DNA of 64,000 nt from contig CAKSTR010000007.1 of the NCBI GenBank assembly GCA_934500835.1, positions 124,001 to 188,000 on the forward strand. Reading direction: 5' to 3'. Source of the stretch: an uncultured Paracoccaceae bacterium (GTDB lineage Bacteria; Pseudomonadota; Alphaproteobacteria; Rhodobacterales; Rhodobacteraceae). The stretch's first letter is position 1; each line of letters starts with the position of its first letter. Of this stretch, positions 19,664 to 27,401 are shown piece by piece. The position numbers and the translations under genes are program-made. Below the pieces are notes generated by a model. The model did no database searches. It was not told where the DNA came from and saw nothing but the letters and a program-made list of their open reading frames with translations.

Positions 19664-20302
19664 ATGGACAAGCCTGTGGAAGCGACGGAGACCAAGGACC
19701 GCGGCTGGCGGGGATCGGCCGCGCTCTGGCTGGACGGCGCCCATGCGCTGTTGATCGAAGGCGGGGTGGAGGCGGTCAAGATCGGCCCGCTGTCGGCCCG
19801 GCTCGGCCTGTCGCGCACCTCGTTCTACTGGCATTTCGCGGACCGCGAGGCGTTGCTGGCCGCGCTTGTTGCGCGCTGGCGCGAGACCAACACACCGGCA
19901 CTGGTGGCGCGGATCGACCAGCCTGCGGAAACCATTGCCGCCGCGATCCTGTCGTTGTTCGACGCCTGGGTCGAACGGGAGATCTTCGATTCCGCGGCCG
20001 AATTCGCCATGCGCACCTGGGCGCTGACCGATGGCGCGGTGGCGGCGGCGCTGGCGGAAGAGGATGCCGCCAGGATTGCCGCGCTGACCCGGCTGTTCCT
20101 GCGCCACGGCTATGCGCCGGACGAGGCGGACACCCGCGCCCGCACCGTCTATCTGACCCAGGTCGGCTATATCGCCCTGCGCTCGGACGAAGGGTTCGAG
20201 GAGCGGATGGCCCGCATCCCCGCATATGCGCTAATTTTCACCGGGATGGCGCCGACAGGGGACGAGGTGGCGGCCTTCCGCGCCCGGCACGCGCTGGCCT
20301 AG
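19664..20302 (+). CDS. TetR/AcrR-family transcriptional regulator
   Basis: A 212-residue regulator with an N-terminal helix-turn-helix (IGPLSARLGLSRTSFYWHFADREALL, about residues 41-66) and an all-helical ligand domain. It is divergent from the N-methylproline demethylase-like gene, with a perfect 24-base palindrome between them, so it is probably the repressor of that gene. Its 3' end overlaps the convergent marR by 4 bases. ATG 19664 gives a normal length; the inducer is unknown. Confidence 0.88.
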   Translation: MDKPVEATETKDRGWRGSAALWLDGAHALLIEGGVEAVKIGPLSARLGLSRTSFYWHFADREALLAALVARWRETNTPALVARIDQPAETIAAAILSLFDAWVEREIFDSAAEFAMRTWALTDGAVAAALAEEDAARIAALTRLFLRHGYAPDEADTRARTVYLTQVGYIALRSDEGFEERMARIPAYALIFTGMAPTGDEVAAFRARHALA

Positions 20303-20715
20303 GTCAGCCGCAGAAGGAGGCTTTTCAGCACCTCGGCCTCGGCCCGGGTCAGCGGCGCCTCGGTCCGGGTCGAGATTTCCAGCGCAAGCGGCGCAAGCTG
20401 CGCGAAAAGCGCCGTGCCTGCCGCCGTCAGGGCCACGATGCGACGCCGGCCGTCGCCTGGGTCCGGAGAGGTCGCGACCAGACCCTGCCGCACCAGACGG
20501 TCGACCACTCCCTTGGCCGTGGCCGCATCCATCGCGGTCTCGCGCCCGAGGGCGTTTTGCGATCGGGGGCCGAGTTCCGCCAGCCGGGCCAGCATGGCAA
20601 ATTGCGTCGTGGTCACCTGCGGGATGCCTTGGGCAAAGATCGCCAGATGCCGCTGCGAGACGCGCCGCAGCAGAAAGCCGATCTGGTCATCCAGCGCATA
20701 GGCGTCTTTCCCCAT
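20299..20715 (-). CDS. MarR-family transcriptional regulator
   Basis: A 138-residue winged-helix regulator. The DNA-binding part includes MDAATAKGVVDRLVRQGLVATS, followed by the wing PDPGDGRRRIVALT. It is divergent from the molybdenum hydroxylase genes, with 118 bases between the start codons, so the likely target is the catabolic array that begins there. The ligand is unknown. It overlaps the end of tetR by 4 bases in convergent orientation. Confidence 0.87.
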   Translation of the reverse strand: MGKDAYALDDQIGFLLRRVSQRHLAIFAQGIPQVTTTQFAMLARLAELGPRSQNALGRETAMDAATAKGVVDRLVRQGLVATSPDPGDGRRRIVALTAAGTALFAQLAPLALEISTRTEAPLTRAEAEVLKSLLLRLT

Positions 20716-20833
20716 ACCCCGGCATAGCCGCAGCCGGACAGCCGGGGCAAGATAATGTTGTTGACAGCCTGGCCCCGCGCTTGGCAGCTTGTTTGTATGC
20801 GAACGACAACCCGTTTCCCGGGGGCCCGCACGG
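20716..20833. promoter_or_regulatory. Divergent promoter region of marR and the molybdenum hydroxylase array
   Basis: This short AT-richer gap contains TTGACA (20761-20766), a perfect -35 match on the plus strand, and TTGTTTGTATGCGAACGACAA at 20789-20809, whose ends (TTGT and ACAA) are symmetric. No clear -10 at 17 bases was found. It probably holds the MarR operator. Confidence 0.4.
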
Positions 20834-21652
20834 ATGGATTACCTTCGTCCCGCCAGCCTTGATCAGGCGCTGACCGCAGTTGCGGGCGGGGCGCGGGTGC
20901 TGGCGGGGGGGACCGACCTTTACCCAGGGGCAGGGGCGCGCCTGCCGGGCCCATGGGTCGATCTGGTCACGGTGCCGGGCATGGCGGGGATCGCCTCGGG
21001 CCCGCAGGGCCTGCGCATCGGTGCCTGCACGACATGGAGCGAGATTGCCGCCGCCGATCTGCCGCCCGCCGCGCGCGGGTTGCAGCAGGCCGCCCTGCAG
21101 GTCGGCGGGCGGCAGGTGCAGAACGCGGGCACCATCGCCGGGAACCTCTGCAATGCCTCGCCCGCGGCCGACGGGGTTGCGCCCTTGCTGGTTCTGGACG
21201 CCGAGGTCGAAATCGCGTCGGCCGCGGGCAGCCGCAGGCTGGCGCTTCACCAGTTCATCCTTGGCCCCCGCAAGGTGGCCTTGCACCCCGGCGAGGTGGT
21301 TCTGGCCCTGCATCTGCCGCAGTCCGGGCTTGTGGGCAGGTCCGCCTTTGAAAAGCTGGGCGCGCGCGCGCATCTGGTGATCTCCATCGTCTCGGTCGCG
21401 GTGCGGCTGGAGGTGGCGGACCGGCGGATCACGGCGGCGGCGGTGGCGGTCGGGTCCTGTTCCCCGGTGGCACGGCGGTTGCCGGACGTTGAGGCTGCGC
21501 TGATCGGCCCGGTCGATCAGGCAACCCGCCGTGTCGATCCGGCGGCGGTGGCGGCGGCCCTTGCCCCCATCGACGATGTGCGCGCCACGGCCGCCTATCG
21601 GCAGCACGCGGCGGCGGCGCTGGTCTTGCGGGCGGTGGAGGGCGCGCTGTGA
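20834..21652 (+). CDS. Molybdenum hydroxylase FAD-binding subunit (CoxM/XdhA type)
   Basis: A 272-residue FAD-binding subunit of the xanthine dehydrogenase/CO dehydrogenase superfamily. FAD motifs are ARVLAGGTDLYPG near residue 25 and NAGTIAGNLCNASPAAD near residue 105. It passes electrons from the Fe-S centres to NAD or quinone. The ATG at 20834 starts the standard MDYLRPASLDQAL sequence; upstream in-frame codons are ignored. It overlaps the next gene by GTGA, and the two subunits should form one enzyme. It opens a co-directional array that runs to about 37.2 kb. Confidence 0.9.
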   Translation: MDYLRPASLDQALTAVAGGARVLAGGTDLYPGAGARLPGPWVDLVTVPGMAGIASGPQGLRIGACTTWSEIAAADLPPAARGLQQAALQVGGRQVQNAGTIAGNLCNASPAADGVAPLLVLDAEVEIASAAGSRRLALHQFILGPRKVALHPGEVVLALHLPQSGLVGRSAFEKLGARAHLVISIVSVAVRLEVADRRITAAAVAVGSCSPVARRLPDVEAALIGPVDQATRRVDPAAVAAALAPIDDVRATAAYRQHAAAALVLRAVEGAL

Positions 21653-24336
21653 TCCGCTTTCACCTCAACGGCGCGCCGGTCGAAGCCGATGCCCCGGCGG
21701 GGGAAAGGCTCGCCCTTGTCTTGCGCGAAAGGCTGGGCCGGCGTGGCACCAAGGTCGGCTGCGATGCCGGCGATTGCGGCGCCTGCACGGTGCTGCTGGA
21801 CGGGCAGGCGGTCTGTGCCTGCCTTGTCCCCGCCGGCAGGGTTCAGGGCCGCGAGGTCACGACCATCGAAGCCGAGACGCCCGAACTCGCCCGCCTGCGC
21901 GCCGCCTTCCATGCTGAAGGGGCGGCGCAATGCGGCATCTGCACGCCGGGCATGCTGATGGCGGCGGCGGAGTTGCTGATCCGCTGCCCGCAGCCCGGCG
22001 ATGGCCAGGTGCGCGCGGCGCTTGGCGGTGTCCTTTGCCGCTGCACCGGCTATGCCCGCATCATCTCGGCCGTAGTCGCCGCAGGCCAGCCGCCTGTGCT
22101 CCAAGCGCCCGAGCCGCAGGCGGGCAGGGCGGTCGGGGCAGCACTTCCCCGCCTTGATGGCGCGGCCAAGGTTGCCGGCGATCTCTTCGGCGACGATGTG
22201 ATCCCCGAGGGCGCGCTGGTGGTCAAGGCCCTGCGCTCTGCGCACTCCCATGCCGCGTTCCGCTTCGGCGATCTTGCCGCCTTCGCCGCCCGCCCCGGCG
22301 TGGCCGCCGTCTTCACCGCCGCCGACATCCCCGGCCGCAACGCTTTTTCCGTCATTCCGCCCTTTGCCGACCAACCGGCCATCGCCGCCTCACCGGCGCG
22401 TTTCCGCGGCGAATGCGTGGCGCTGGTGGCCTTCGAGCCGGGGGCGGAGCCTGATCTCACGCACTTCCCGATCGAGTGGGAGCCCTTGCCCGCCCTGAAG
22501 AGCCCCGCCCTGGCAGAGGCCGAAGGTGCCCCGCTGCTGCACCCCGACCGCCGGGCCAACCTTCTGATCGAGGGCCGTGTCCGCCGCGGCGACGCCGCCG
22601 CCGCATTGAAGGCCTCGGCCCATGTCGTCGAAGGCAGCTTCACCACCGCCTTCGTCGAACATGCCTATATCGAACCCGAGGCCGGCGTCGCCTGGATGGA
22701 CGGCGACATCCTGACCATTCGTGCCTGCACCCAGGCACCGGGGATGGACCGCGAGGAAACCGCCTCCATCCTGGGCCTGACGATGGAGCAGGTCCGCATC
22801 ATCCCTTCGGCCGTCGGCGGCGGGTTCGGCTCGAAACTGGACGTGTCCTTGCAACCGCTGATCGGCCTTGTCGCGCTGCGCACCGGCCGGCCGGCGCGGA
22901 TGACCTATTCCCGCGCCGAAAGCATGGCCTCGACCACAAAGCGCCACCCGGCCGAGATGACAGGCCGCATCGGTTGCGACGCCACGGGCCGGATCACGGG
23001 GATGGAGTTCACCGGCCGGTTCGACACCGGCGCCTATTCCAGCTGGGGCCCGACGGTGGCGAACCGGGTGCCGGTGCATGTCTCCGGCCCCTATCTTACC
23101 CCGGCCATCCATGCCCGCGCCCGGGCCGTCCACACCCATGGTCCGGTCTCGGGCGCCTTCCGCGGCTTCGGTGTGCCGCAGGCGGCGCTGTGGCAGGAGA
23201 CCCTGTACGACCGGCTGGCCGAGAAGGCCCAACTCGACCGGCTGGAGTTCCGCATCCTGAATGCCCTGCGCGACGGCGATCCGTCGGCCACCGGCAACAC
23301 CCTGCAGGCCGTGGGCATCGGCCCCTGTCTTGAAGCCTTGCGCCCGGCCTGGACGCGCGGGCTTGACTGGGCGAAGGCGGCTCCCGGCCGCGGCATCGGC
23401 GTCGCCTCCTGCTGGTATGGCTGCGGCAACACGGCGCTGCCCAACCCGTCCACCATCCGCATCGGCATTACCTCGGGCGGAGAGATCGTGCTGCATCAGG
23501 GCGCCACCGACATCGGTCAGGGCGCGAACACCGTGATCCCGCAGATCGCCGCCGATGCGCTTGGTGTGCCGGTCTCGGCCCTGCGGCTGGTCGGCCCCGA
23601 CACCGCGCTTTCGCCCGACGCCGGCAAGACCTCGGCCAGCCGGCAGACCTATGTCACCGGGCGTGCGGCACAGCAGGCCGCCATGGCACTGCGCGCGGCG
23701 GTGCTGCGCAGGGCCAATACCGGCGAAGGGTCAATGCTGACCCTGGCCCCCGGCCGCATCATCGTCACCGAAGGCGCGACAAGGCGCGTGATCGATCTTG
23801 CCAGCCTTCCGGCCGATGCCCACGGCTATGCGCTGTCGGCGCAGGAAACCTATGACCCGCCGACCCGCCCTCTGGATGCCGACGGGCAGGGCGTGCCCTA
23901 TGCTGTCTATGGCTACGGCGCCCAGATGGTCGAACTGTCGGTCGATCCCGCCCTTGGCACCCCGCAGTTGCACCGCATCACCGCCGCGCATGACCTTGGC
24001 CGGGTGATCAACCCGCTCCTCGCCCGTGGCCAGATCGAGGGCGGCATCGCCCAGGGCCTCGGCATGGCGCTGATGGAGGAATACCTGCCCGGCCGGACCG
24101 AGAACCTGCATGACTACCTGATCCCCACCACCGGCGACATGCCGCCCGTCGAGTCGATCCTGATCGAGATTCCCGATCCCGAAGGCCCCTTCGGTGCCAA
24201 GGGTCTGGGCGAACATGTGCTGATCCCCACCGCCCCGGCGATCCTGAACGCCATCCGCCACGCCACCGGCGCCTCGCTGACCCGCACCCCGGCGCTGCCC
24301 CACCGCATCCTTGCCGCGATGGAGGGAAAGACATGA
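21649..24336 (+). CDS. Molybdenum hydroxylase, fused 2Fe-2S and molybdopterin subunit
   Basis: An 895-residue fusion. The N-terminal 160 residues hold both 2Fe-2S sites (Cys38, 43, 46, 58 and Cys95, 98, 130, 132). The rest is the molybdopterin domain with GGGFGSKLD, RGFGVPQA and PFGAKGLGE, whose Glu855 is the catalytic base position. The layout matches Desulfovibrio aldehyde oxidoreductase plus a separate FAD subunit. These enzymes hydroxylate aldehydes or N-heterocycles with water. The next gene, a hydroxynicotinate reductase-like gene, favours an N-heterocycle such as nicotinate, but the substrate is inferred. The start is GTG 21649, coupled to the FAD-subunit gene. Confidence 0.9.
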   Translation: MIRFHLNGAPVEADAPAGERLALVLRERLGRRGTKVGCDAGDCGACTVLLDGQAVCACLVPAGRVQGREVTTIEAETPELARLRAAFHAEGAAQCGICTPGMLMAAAELLIRCPQPGDGQVRAALGGVLCRCTGYARIISAVVAAGQPPVLQAPEPQAGRAVGAALPRLDGAAKVAGDLFGDDVIPEGALVVKALRSAHSHAAFRFGDLAAFAARPGVAAVFTAADIPGRNAFSVIPPFADQPAIAASPARFRGECVALVAFEPGAEPDLTHFPIEWEPLPALKSPALAEAEGAPLLHPDRRANLLIEGRVRRGDAAAALKASAHVVEGSFTTAFVEHAYIEPEAGVAWMDGDILTIRACTQAPGMDREETASILGLTMEQVRIIPSAVGGGFGSKLDVSLQPLIGLVALRTGRPARMTYSRAESMASTTKRHPAEMTGRIGCDATGRITGMEFTGRFDTGAYSSWGPTVANRVPVHVSGPYLTPAIHARARAVHTHGPVSGAFRGFGVPQAALWQETLYDRLAEKAQLDRLEFRILNALRDGDPSATGNTLQAVGIGPCLEALRPAWTRGLDWAKAAPGRGIGVASCWYGCGNTALPNPSTIRIGITSGGEIVLHQGATDIGQGANTVIPQIAADALGVPVSALRLVGPDTALSPDAGKTSASRQTYVTGRAAQQAAMALRAAVLRRANTGEGSMLTLAPGRIIVTEGATRRVIDLASLPADAHGYALSAQETYDPPTRPLDADGQGVPYAVYGYGAQMVELSVDPALGTPQLHRITAAHDLGRVINPLLARGQIEGGIAQGLGMALMEEYLPGRTENLHDYLIPTTGDMPPVESILIEIPDPEGPFGAKGLGEHVLIPTAPAILNAIRHATGASLTRTPALPHRILAAMEGKT

Positions 24337-24351
24337 AACGCCGCCCCGCTT

Positions 24352-24397
24352 TTCATCTTGGCCCAAATATCCCGGGGGTGCGGGGGCTGGCCCCCGC
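24352..24397 (-). repeat. Dispersed GGGATATTT-type repeat with hairpin
   Basis: Between the molybdenum hydroxylase and the reductase gene. It holds a perfect GCGGGGGC/GCCCCCGC hairpin (24380-24397) and, on the minus strand, CCCGGGATATTTGGGCCAAGATGAA. It resembles the copies at 35448, 38241 and 52961. Confidence 0.7.
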
Positions 24398-24427
24398 TGA
24401 CCCCGCCGCCCTGCGGAGAGCCGTCCG

Positions 24428-25864
24428 ATGACCGAGGCGCCCGAAAAGATCCGCTGCGATGCCTGCCCGGTGATGTGCTACATCGCGCCGGGCCAGACCG
24501 GCGCCTGCGACCGCTATGCCAATGAGGCCGGCCGTATCGTGCGCACCGACCCGGTGGTGCTTTTGTCGCAGACGGTCGCGCAGGGCGGGCAGGTCGTGCC
24601 CTTCGCCGCCCGCGACTGGGACGGAAGTCCCGTCCCGGCGGATGCCTTCGTGACCGGCATCGGCTCGGGCACCACCTACCCCGATTACAAACCCGCCCCC
24701 TTCATCGTCTCGTCCCGCATGGGCGATGCCGATATGGTGACGGTCGTGACCGAGGCGATCTTTTCCTATTGCGGCGTCAAGGTGAAGATCGACACCGACC
24801 GCTTCCTTGGCCCCGAGGGCGCCGTGGTCCGCGTCGGCGGCGAAGCCGTCGGCCATGTCACCACCGCCGAATACGGCTCGCAGATGCTGTCGCTTGGCGG
24901 CGTCCATCACCTGACCGGCGGATCGAAGCCCGAAGGCCGCATCACCTGCGCCAGCCTCCTTGCCCTTTGCAATGGCGAGGCGGTGGAGATGGAGATCGAG
25001 GGCGGCTCGCGCCTGACCGTGCAGGCCGGGCACCCGCCTATCGTGGATGGCGGGACCGAGCGGCGGATGCGGGTCGGCTGCGGCTCGGCCACCATCGGCA
25101 TGTTCGCGGTGCAATGGCAGGGGCTGGTCGATGAGGTTGTGGTGGTCGACGACCATATCACCGGCGTCGTCTCGGAACATCAGGCCGGCAGGGTGCTGGG
25201 GTGGGCGCCGACCGGGATCAGGATCAAGGGCAGCCGCTCCACCCCAGGGCGCTATTTCCGGGTCTCCGAACCCGGGCTTGGCTGGGGCGGCACGCGGTTG
25301 ACCGACCCCCTGGAGATCCTTGGCGACTGGCAGGAGAAGAAGGGCGCCCGCCCGGGGCTGCGCCTGCTGATGGTCTCCACCACCGGCGAGGAATATGCCT
25401 ATTATGTGCTGGATCAGGATCTGCGCCCGGTCGAGGCGCCTTTGCCCGAGGCCTTGCGCGCCACCGTCGGCCTGATCGACGAGAATTGCGAACCCTCGCT
25501 TTGCACGGTGCTGTTCGTCGGCGGGGCCGGCGGGTCGTTGCGGGCCGGGGTGACGAAGAACCCGGTGCGGCTGACCCGCTCGGTCCAGTCCGGCGGCACC
25601 CGGCTGACCTGCGGCGGGGCGGAGGCCTTCGTCTGGCCGGGCGGCGGCATCACCTTCATGGTCGATGTCACCCGGCTGCCCGCCGGCGCCTTCGGCTATG
25701 TGCCGACCCCAGCCCTGGTGGCCCCGCTGGAGTTCACCCTGCCGCGCGAGGAGTATCTGGCGATGGGCGGGCATGAGGAGGCGATCCGCGATCTGGATCG
25801 GATCATGGCGGAGGGCGGCGAATATCCCACCGCCGCAAGGATCGAGCCGCGGGGCAGGCGATGA
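24428..25864 (+). CDS. 6-hydroxynicotinate reductase-like iron-sulfur protein
   Basis: A 478-residue cytosolic protein. The N-terminus has a four-Cys cluster motif, Cys10-x2-Cys13-x3-Cys17-x9-Cys27 (RCDACPVMCYIAPGQTGACD), suited to a [4Fe-4S] centre. Later segments such as HVTTAEYGSQMLSLGGVHHLTGG and RVGCGSATIGMF look as I recall them in proteins annotated 6-hydroxynicotinate reductase. The characterised enzyme (EC 1.3.7.1, Eubacterium barkeri) reduces 6-hydroxynicotinate to 1,4,5,6-tetrahydro-6-oxonicotinate with ferredoxin. No ferredoxin gene is nearby. The upstream molybdenum hydroxylase could supply the hydroxylated ring. Exact substrate is unproven. Confidence 0.75.
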   Translation: MTEAPEKIRCDACPVMCYIAPGQTGACDRYANEAGRIVRTDPVVLLSQTVAQGGQVVPFAARDWDGSPVPADAFVTGIGSGTTYPDYKPAPFIVSSRMGDADMVTVVTEAIFSYCGVKVKIDTDRFLGPEGAVVRVGGEAVGHVTTAEYGSQMLSLGGVHHLTGGSKPEGRITCASLLALCNGEAVEMEIEGGSRLTVQAGHPPIVDGGTERRMRVGCGSATIGMFAVQWQGLVDEVVVVDDHITGVVSEHQAGRVLGWAPTGIRIKGSRSTPGRYFRVSEPGLGWGGTRLTDPLEILGDWQEKKGARPGLRLLMVSTTGEEYAYYVLDQDLRPVEAPLPEALRATVGLIDENCEPSLCTVLFVGGAGGSLRAGVTKNPVRLTRSVQSGGTRLTCGGAEAFVWPGGGITFMVDVTRLPAGAFGYVPTPALVAPLEFTLPREEYLAMGGHEEAIRDLDRIMAEGGEYPTAARIEPRGRR

Positions 25865-25883
25865 GCGTCGGATGTGAAATCGG

Positions 25884-25986
25884 GCAGCCGCGCCTCCGCG
25901 CGCGGCTGCAAGCCCCCCTCTCGCCTCAGGCCGTTCCGGCCAACCGGCTCGGGTCTGCCTCCGGCGGGGATATTTCTGGACAGAAA
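25884..25986 (+). repeat. Hairpin and GGGATATTT repeat leading into the UPF0280 start
   Basis: A perfect GCAGCCGCGC/GCGCGGCTGC hairpin (25884-25909) is followed by the repeat core GCCTCCGGCGGGGATATTT and CTGGACAGAAA, which runs straight into the ATG at 25987. The same core occurs inverted at 52961-52997. The element is intergenic in all other copies, which argues that the UPF0280 gene starts after it. Confidence 0.65.
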
Positions 25987-26823
25987 ATGGGTGCGATGGC
26001 GGCACTTTTGCCCGACGGGCGGCTGCATCTGCAGCACGGGCCAATCGATATTGTCGCGCAGGGCTGGGGCGATCCGGCTGTGCTGCGTGCCGGTTATGCA
26101 AGGGCGGCCGCCCGGTTTTCCACCATTCTGCAAGAGCTTGTCCCGGAACTGCCGGCGCTGAGGGCCGAGGGCCAGCCGGTCTCCGGCGTGGTGGCCGGGC
26201 GGATGGCCGCGGCCGTGGCACCGTTCCGCCCCGCCTTCATCACGCCGATGGCGGCCGTGGCCGGGGCGGTGGCGGAAGAGGTGCTGGCCGCCCTGCTGGG
26301 GCCGGGGATACGGCGCGCCCAGGTGAACAATGGCGGCGACATCGCCTTGTGGCTGGCGCCGGGGGAAAGCCTGCGCTGCGCCCTCGCGGTCTCGGGCGGT
26401 ATGGACCATGTCACCGTATGGGCCGGGATGCCGGTGCGGGGAATTGCCACCTCGGGGTGGCGGGGACGCAGCTTCTCGCTTGGGATTGCGGATGCGGTGA
26501 CGGTGCTGGCGCGGACGGCGGCGATGGCGGATGCCGCCGCGACGATGATCGCCAATGCGGTGGACCTGCCGGGCCATCCGGGAATCCGCCGCCGGCCGGC
26601 GCATGAGTTGCAGCTGGAAAGCGACCTTGGCGCGCGGCTGGTGACGGTGGCGGTGCCGGATCTGTCGCGGCAGGATCGTCAGGCGGCCCTGGCGGCGGGC
26701 CTGGCCGCGGCCGAGGGGTTCCGGGCGCGCGGATTGATTGAAGGCGCGGCGATTTACCTGCAGGGTAGGCGTCGGTTGACCGGCGGCCTTGCCCTGACCG
26801 CTGCCGAGGGAGGAAATGAATGA
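25987..26823 (+). CDS. UPF0280 family protein (ApbE-like fold)
   Basis: A 278-residue protein with the UPF0280 pattern: FITPMAAVAGAVAEEVLAALL, then RAQVNNGGDIALWL, GMPVRGIATSGWRGRSFSLG and AATMIANAVD. UPF0280 is related to ApbE flavin transferases, which attach FMN to proteins; the activity here is inferred. The frame reaches back to an ATG at 25861, but bases 25884-25986 carry a dispersed intergenic repeat, so ATG 25987 (or 25996) is the likelier start. It sits between the reductase-like gene and the AA_synth gene, and overlaps the latter by ATGA. Confidence 0.78.
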   Translation: MGAMAALLPDGRLHLQHGPIDIVAQGWGDPAVLRAGYARAAARFSTILQELVPELPALRAEGQPVSGVVAGRMAAAVAPFRPAFITPMAAVAGAVAEEVLAALLGPGIRRAQVNNGGDIALWLAPGESLRCALAVSGGMDHVTVWAGMPVRGIATSGWRGRSFSLGIADAVTVLARTAAMADAAATMIANAVDLPGHPGIRRRPAHELQLESDLGARLVTVAVPDLSRQDRQAALAAGLAAAEGFRARGLIEGAAIYLQGRRRLTGGLALTAAEGGNE

Positions 26824-27401
26824 CCGGCTTTGCCATCCGCAAGATCGTGACCCAGATCGAGGAGATCCGCCATGAGGGCGGACCGACCGCCGTGCCGCCG
26901 CCGATGAAGGGCGCGGTCTGGGCGATCTGTGCCAATCCCTTCGCGGGCCGTTATGAGCCTGACCTCCAGCCGGCGATGGACTGGCTGAAGCCATTGGCGC
27001 TGGATCTGACCGACCGGCTGGTTGCCGCCCTGGGCGGGCGCGAGGGCATCGACGCCTATGGCAAGGGCGCCATTGTCGGCGAGGCGGGCGAGCATGAGCA
27101 TGGCGCGATCTGGCATGTCTCGGGCGGCTACGGCATGCGCGAGCGGCTTGGGGAATGCCGCGCCATCGTGCCCTCTGCCATGAAGGTGGGCGGGATGGGC
27201 GACACGCTGGACATCCCCTTGGGCCATCTGAACGCGGCCTATGTGCGGTCGCGCTTCGATGTGATCACCATTTCCTGCGCCGATGCTCCACGCGCCGGCG
27301 AGGTGCTGTTCGCCCTGGCCATGGCGCGGGGCGGGCGCGTGCACAGCCGGATGGGCGGGCTGGAGATCGGCCAGGTCAAGGGCGAGGACGGGCTTCGGTG
27401 A
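26820..27401 (+). CDS. AA_synth (DUF1185, PF06684) family protein
   Basis: A 193-residue soluble protein. Family motifs are IRHEGGP near residue 17, ICANPFAGRY, YGKGAIVGEAGEHEHGA and PSAMKVGGMGDTLDIPLGH. Pfam names this family for a presumed role in amino acid synthesis from gene context; no reaction is established that I know of. The fold is reported as Bacillus chorismate-mutase-like, a fold shared with YjgF and the subdomains of cyanuric acid hydrolase/barbiturase, so a ring-opening amidohydrolase role is conceivable. Coupled by overlap to the genes on both sides. Confidence 0.8.
   Translation: MTGFAIRKIVTQIEEIRHEGGPTAVPPPMKGAVWAICANPFAGRYEPDLQPAMDWLKPLALDLTDRLVAALGGREGIDAYGKGAIVGEAGEHEHGAIWHVSGGYGMRERLGECRAIVPSAMKVGGMGDTLDIPLGHLNAAYVRSRFDVITISCADAPRAGEVLFALAMARGGRVHSRMGGLEIGQVKGEDGLR

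Noticed and set aside
17345..20302. Plus-strand open frame of about 985 codons ending with the tetR gene
   Set aside because: Only its last 212 codons are a real gene (tetR from 19664). The rest is antisense to the flavoprotein gene.
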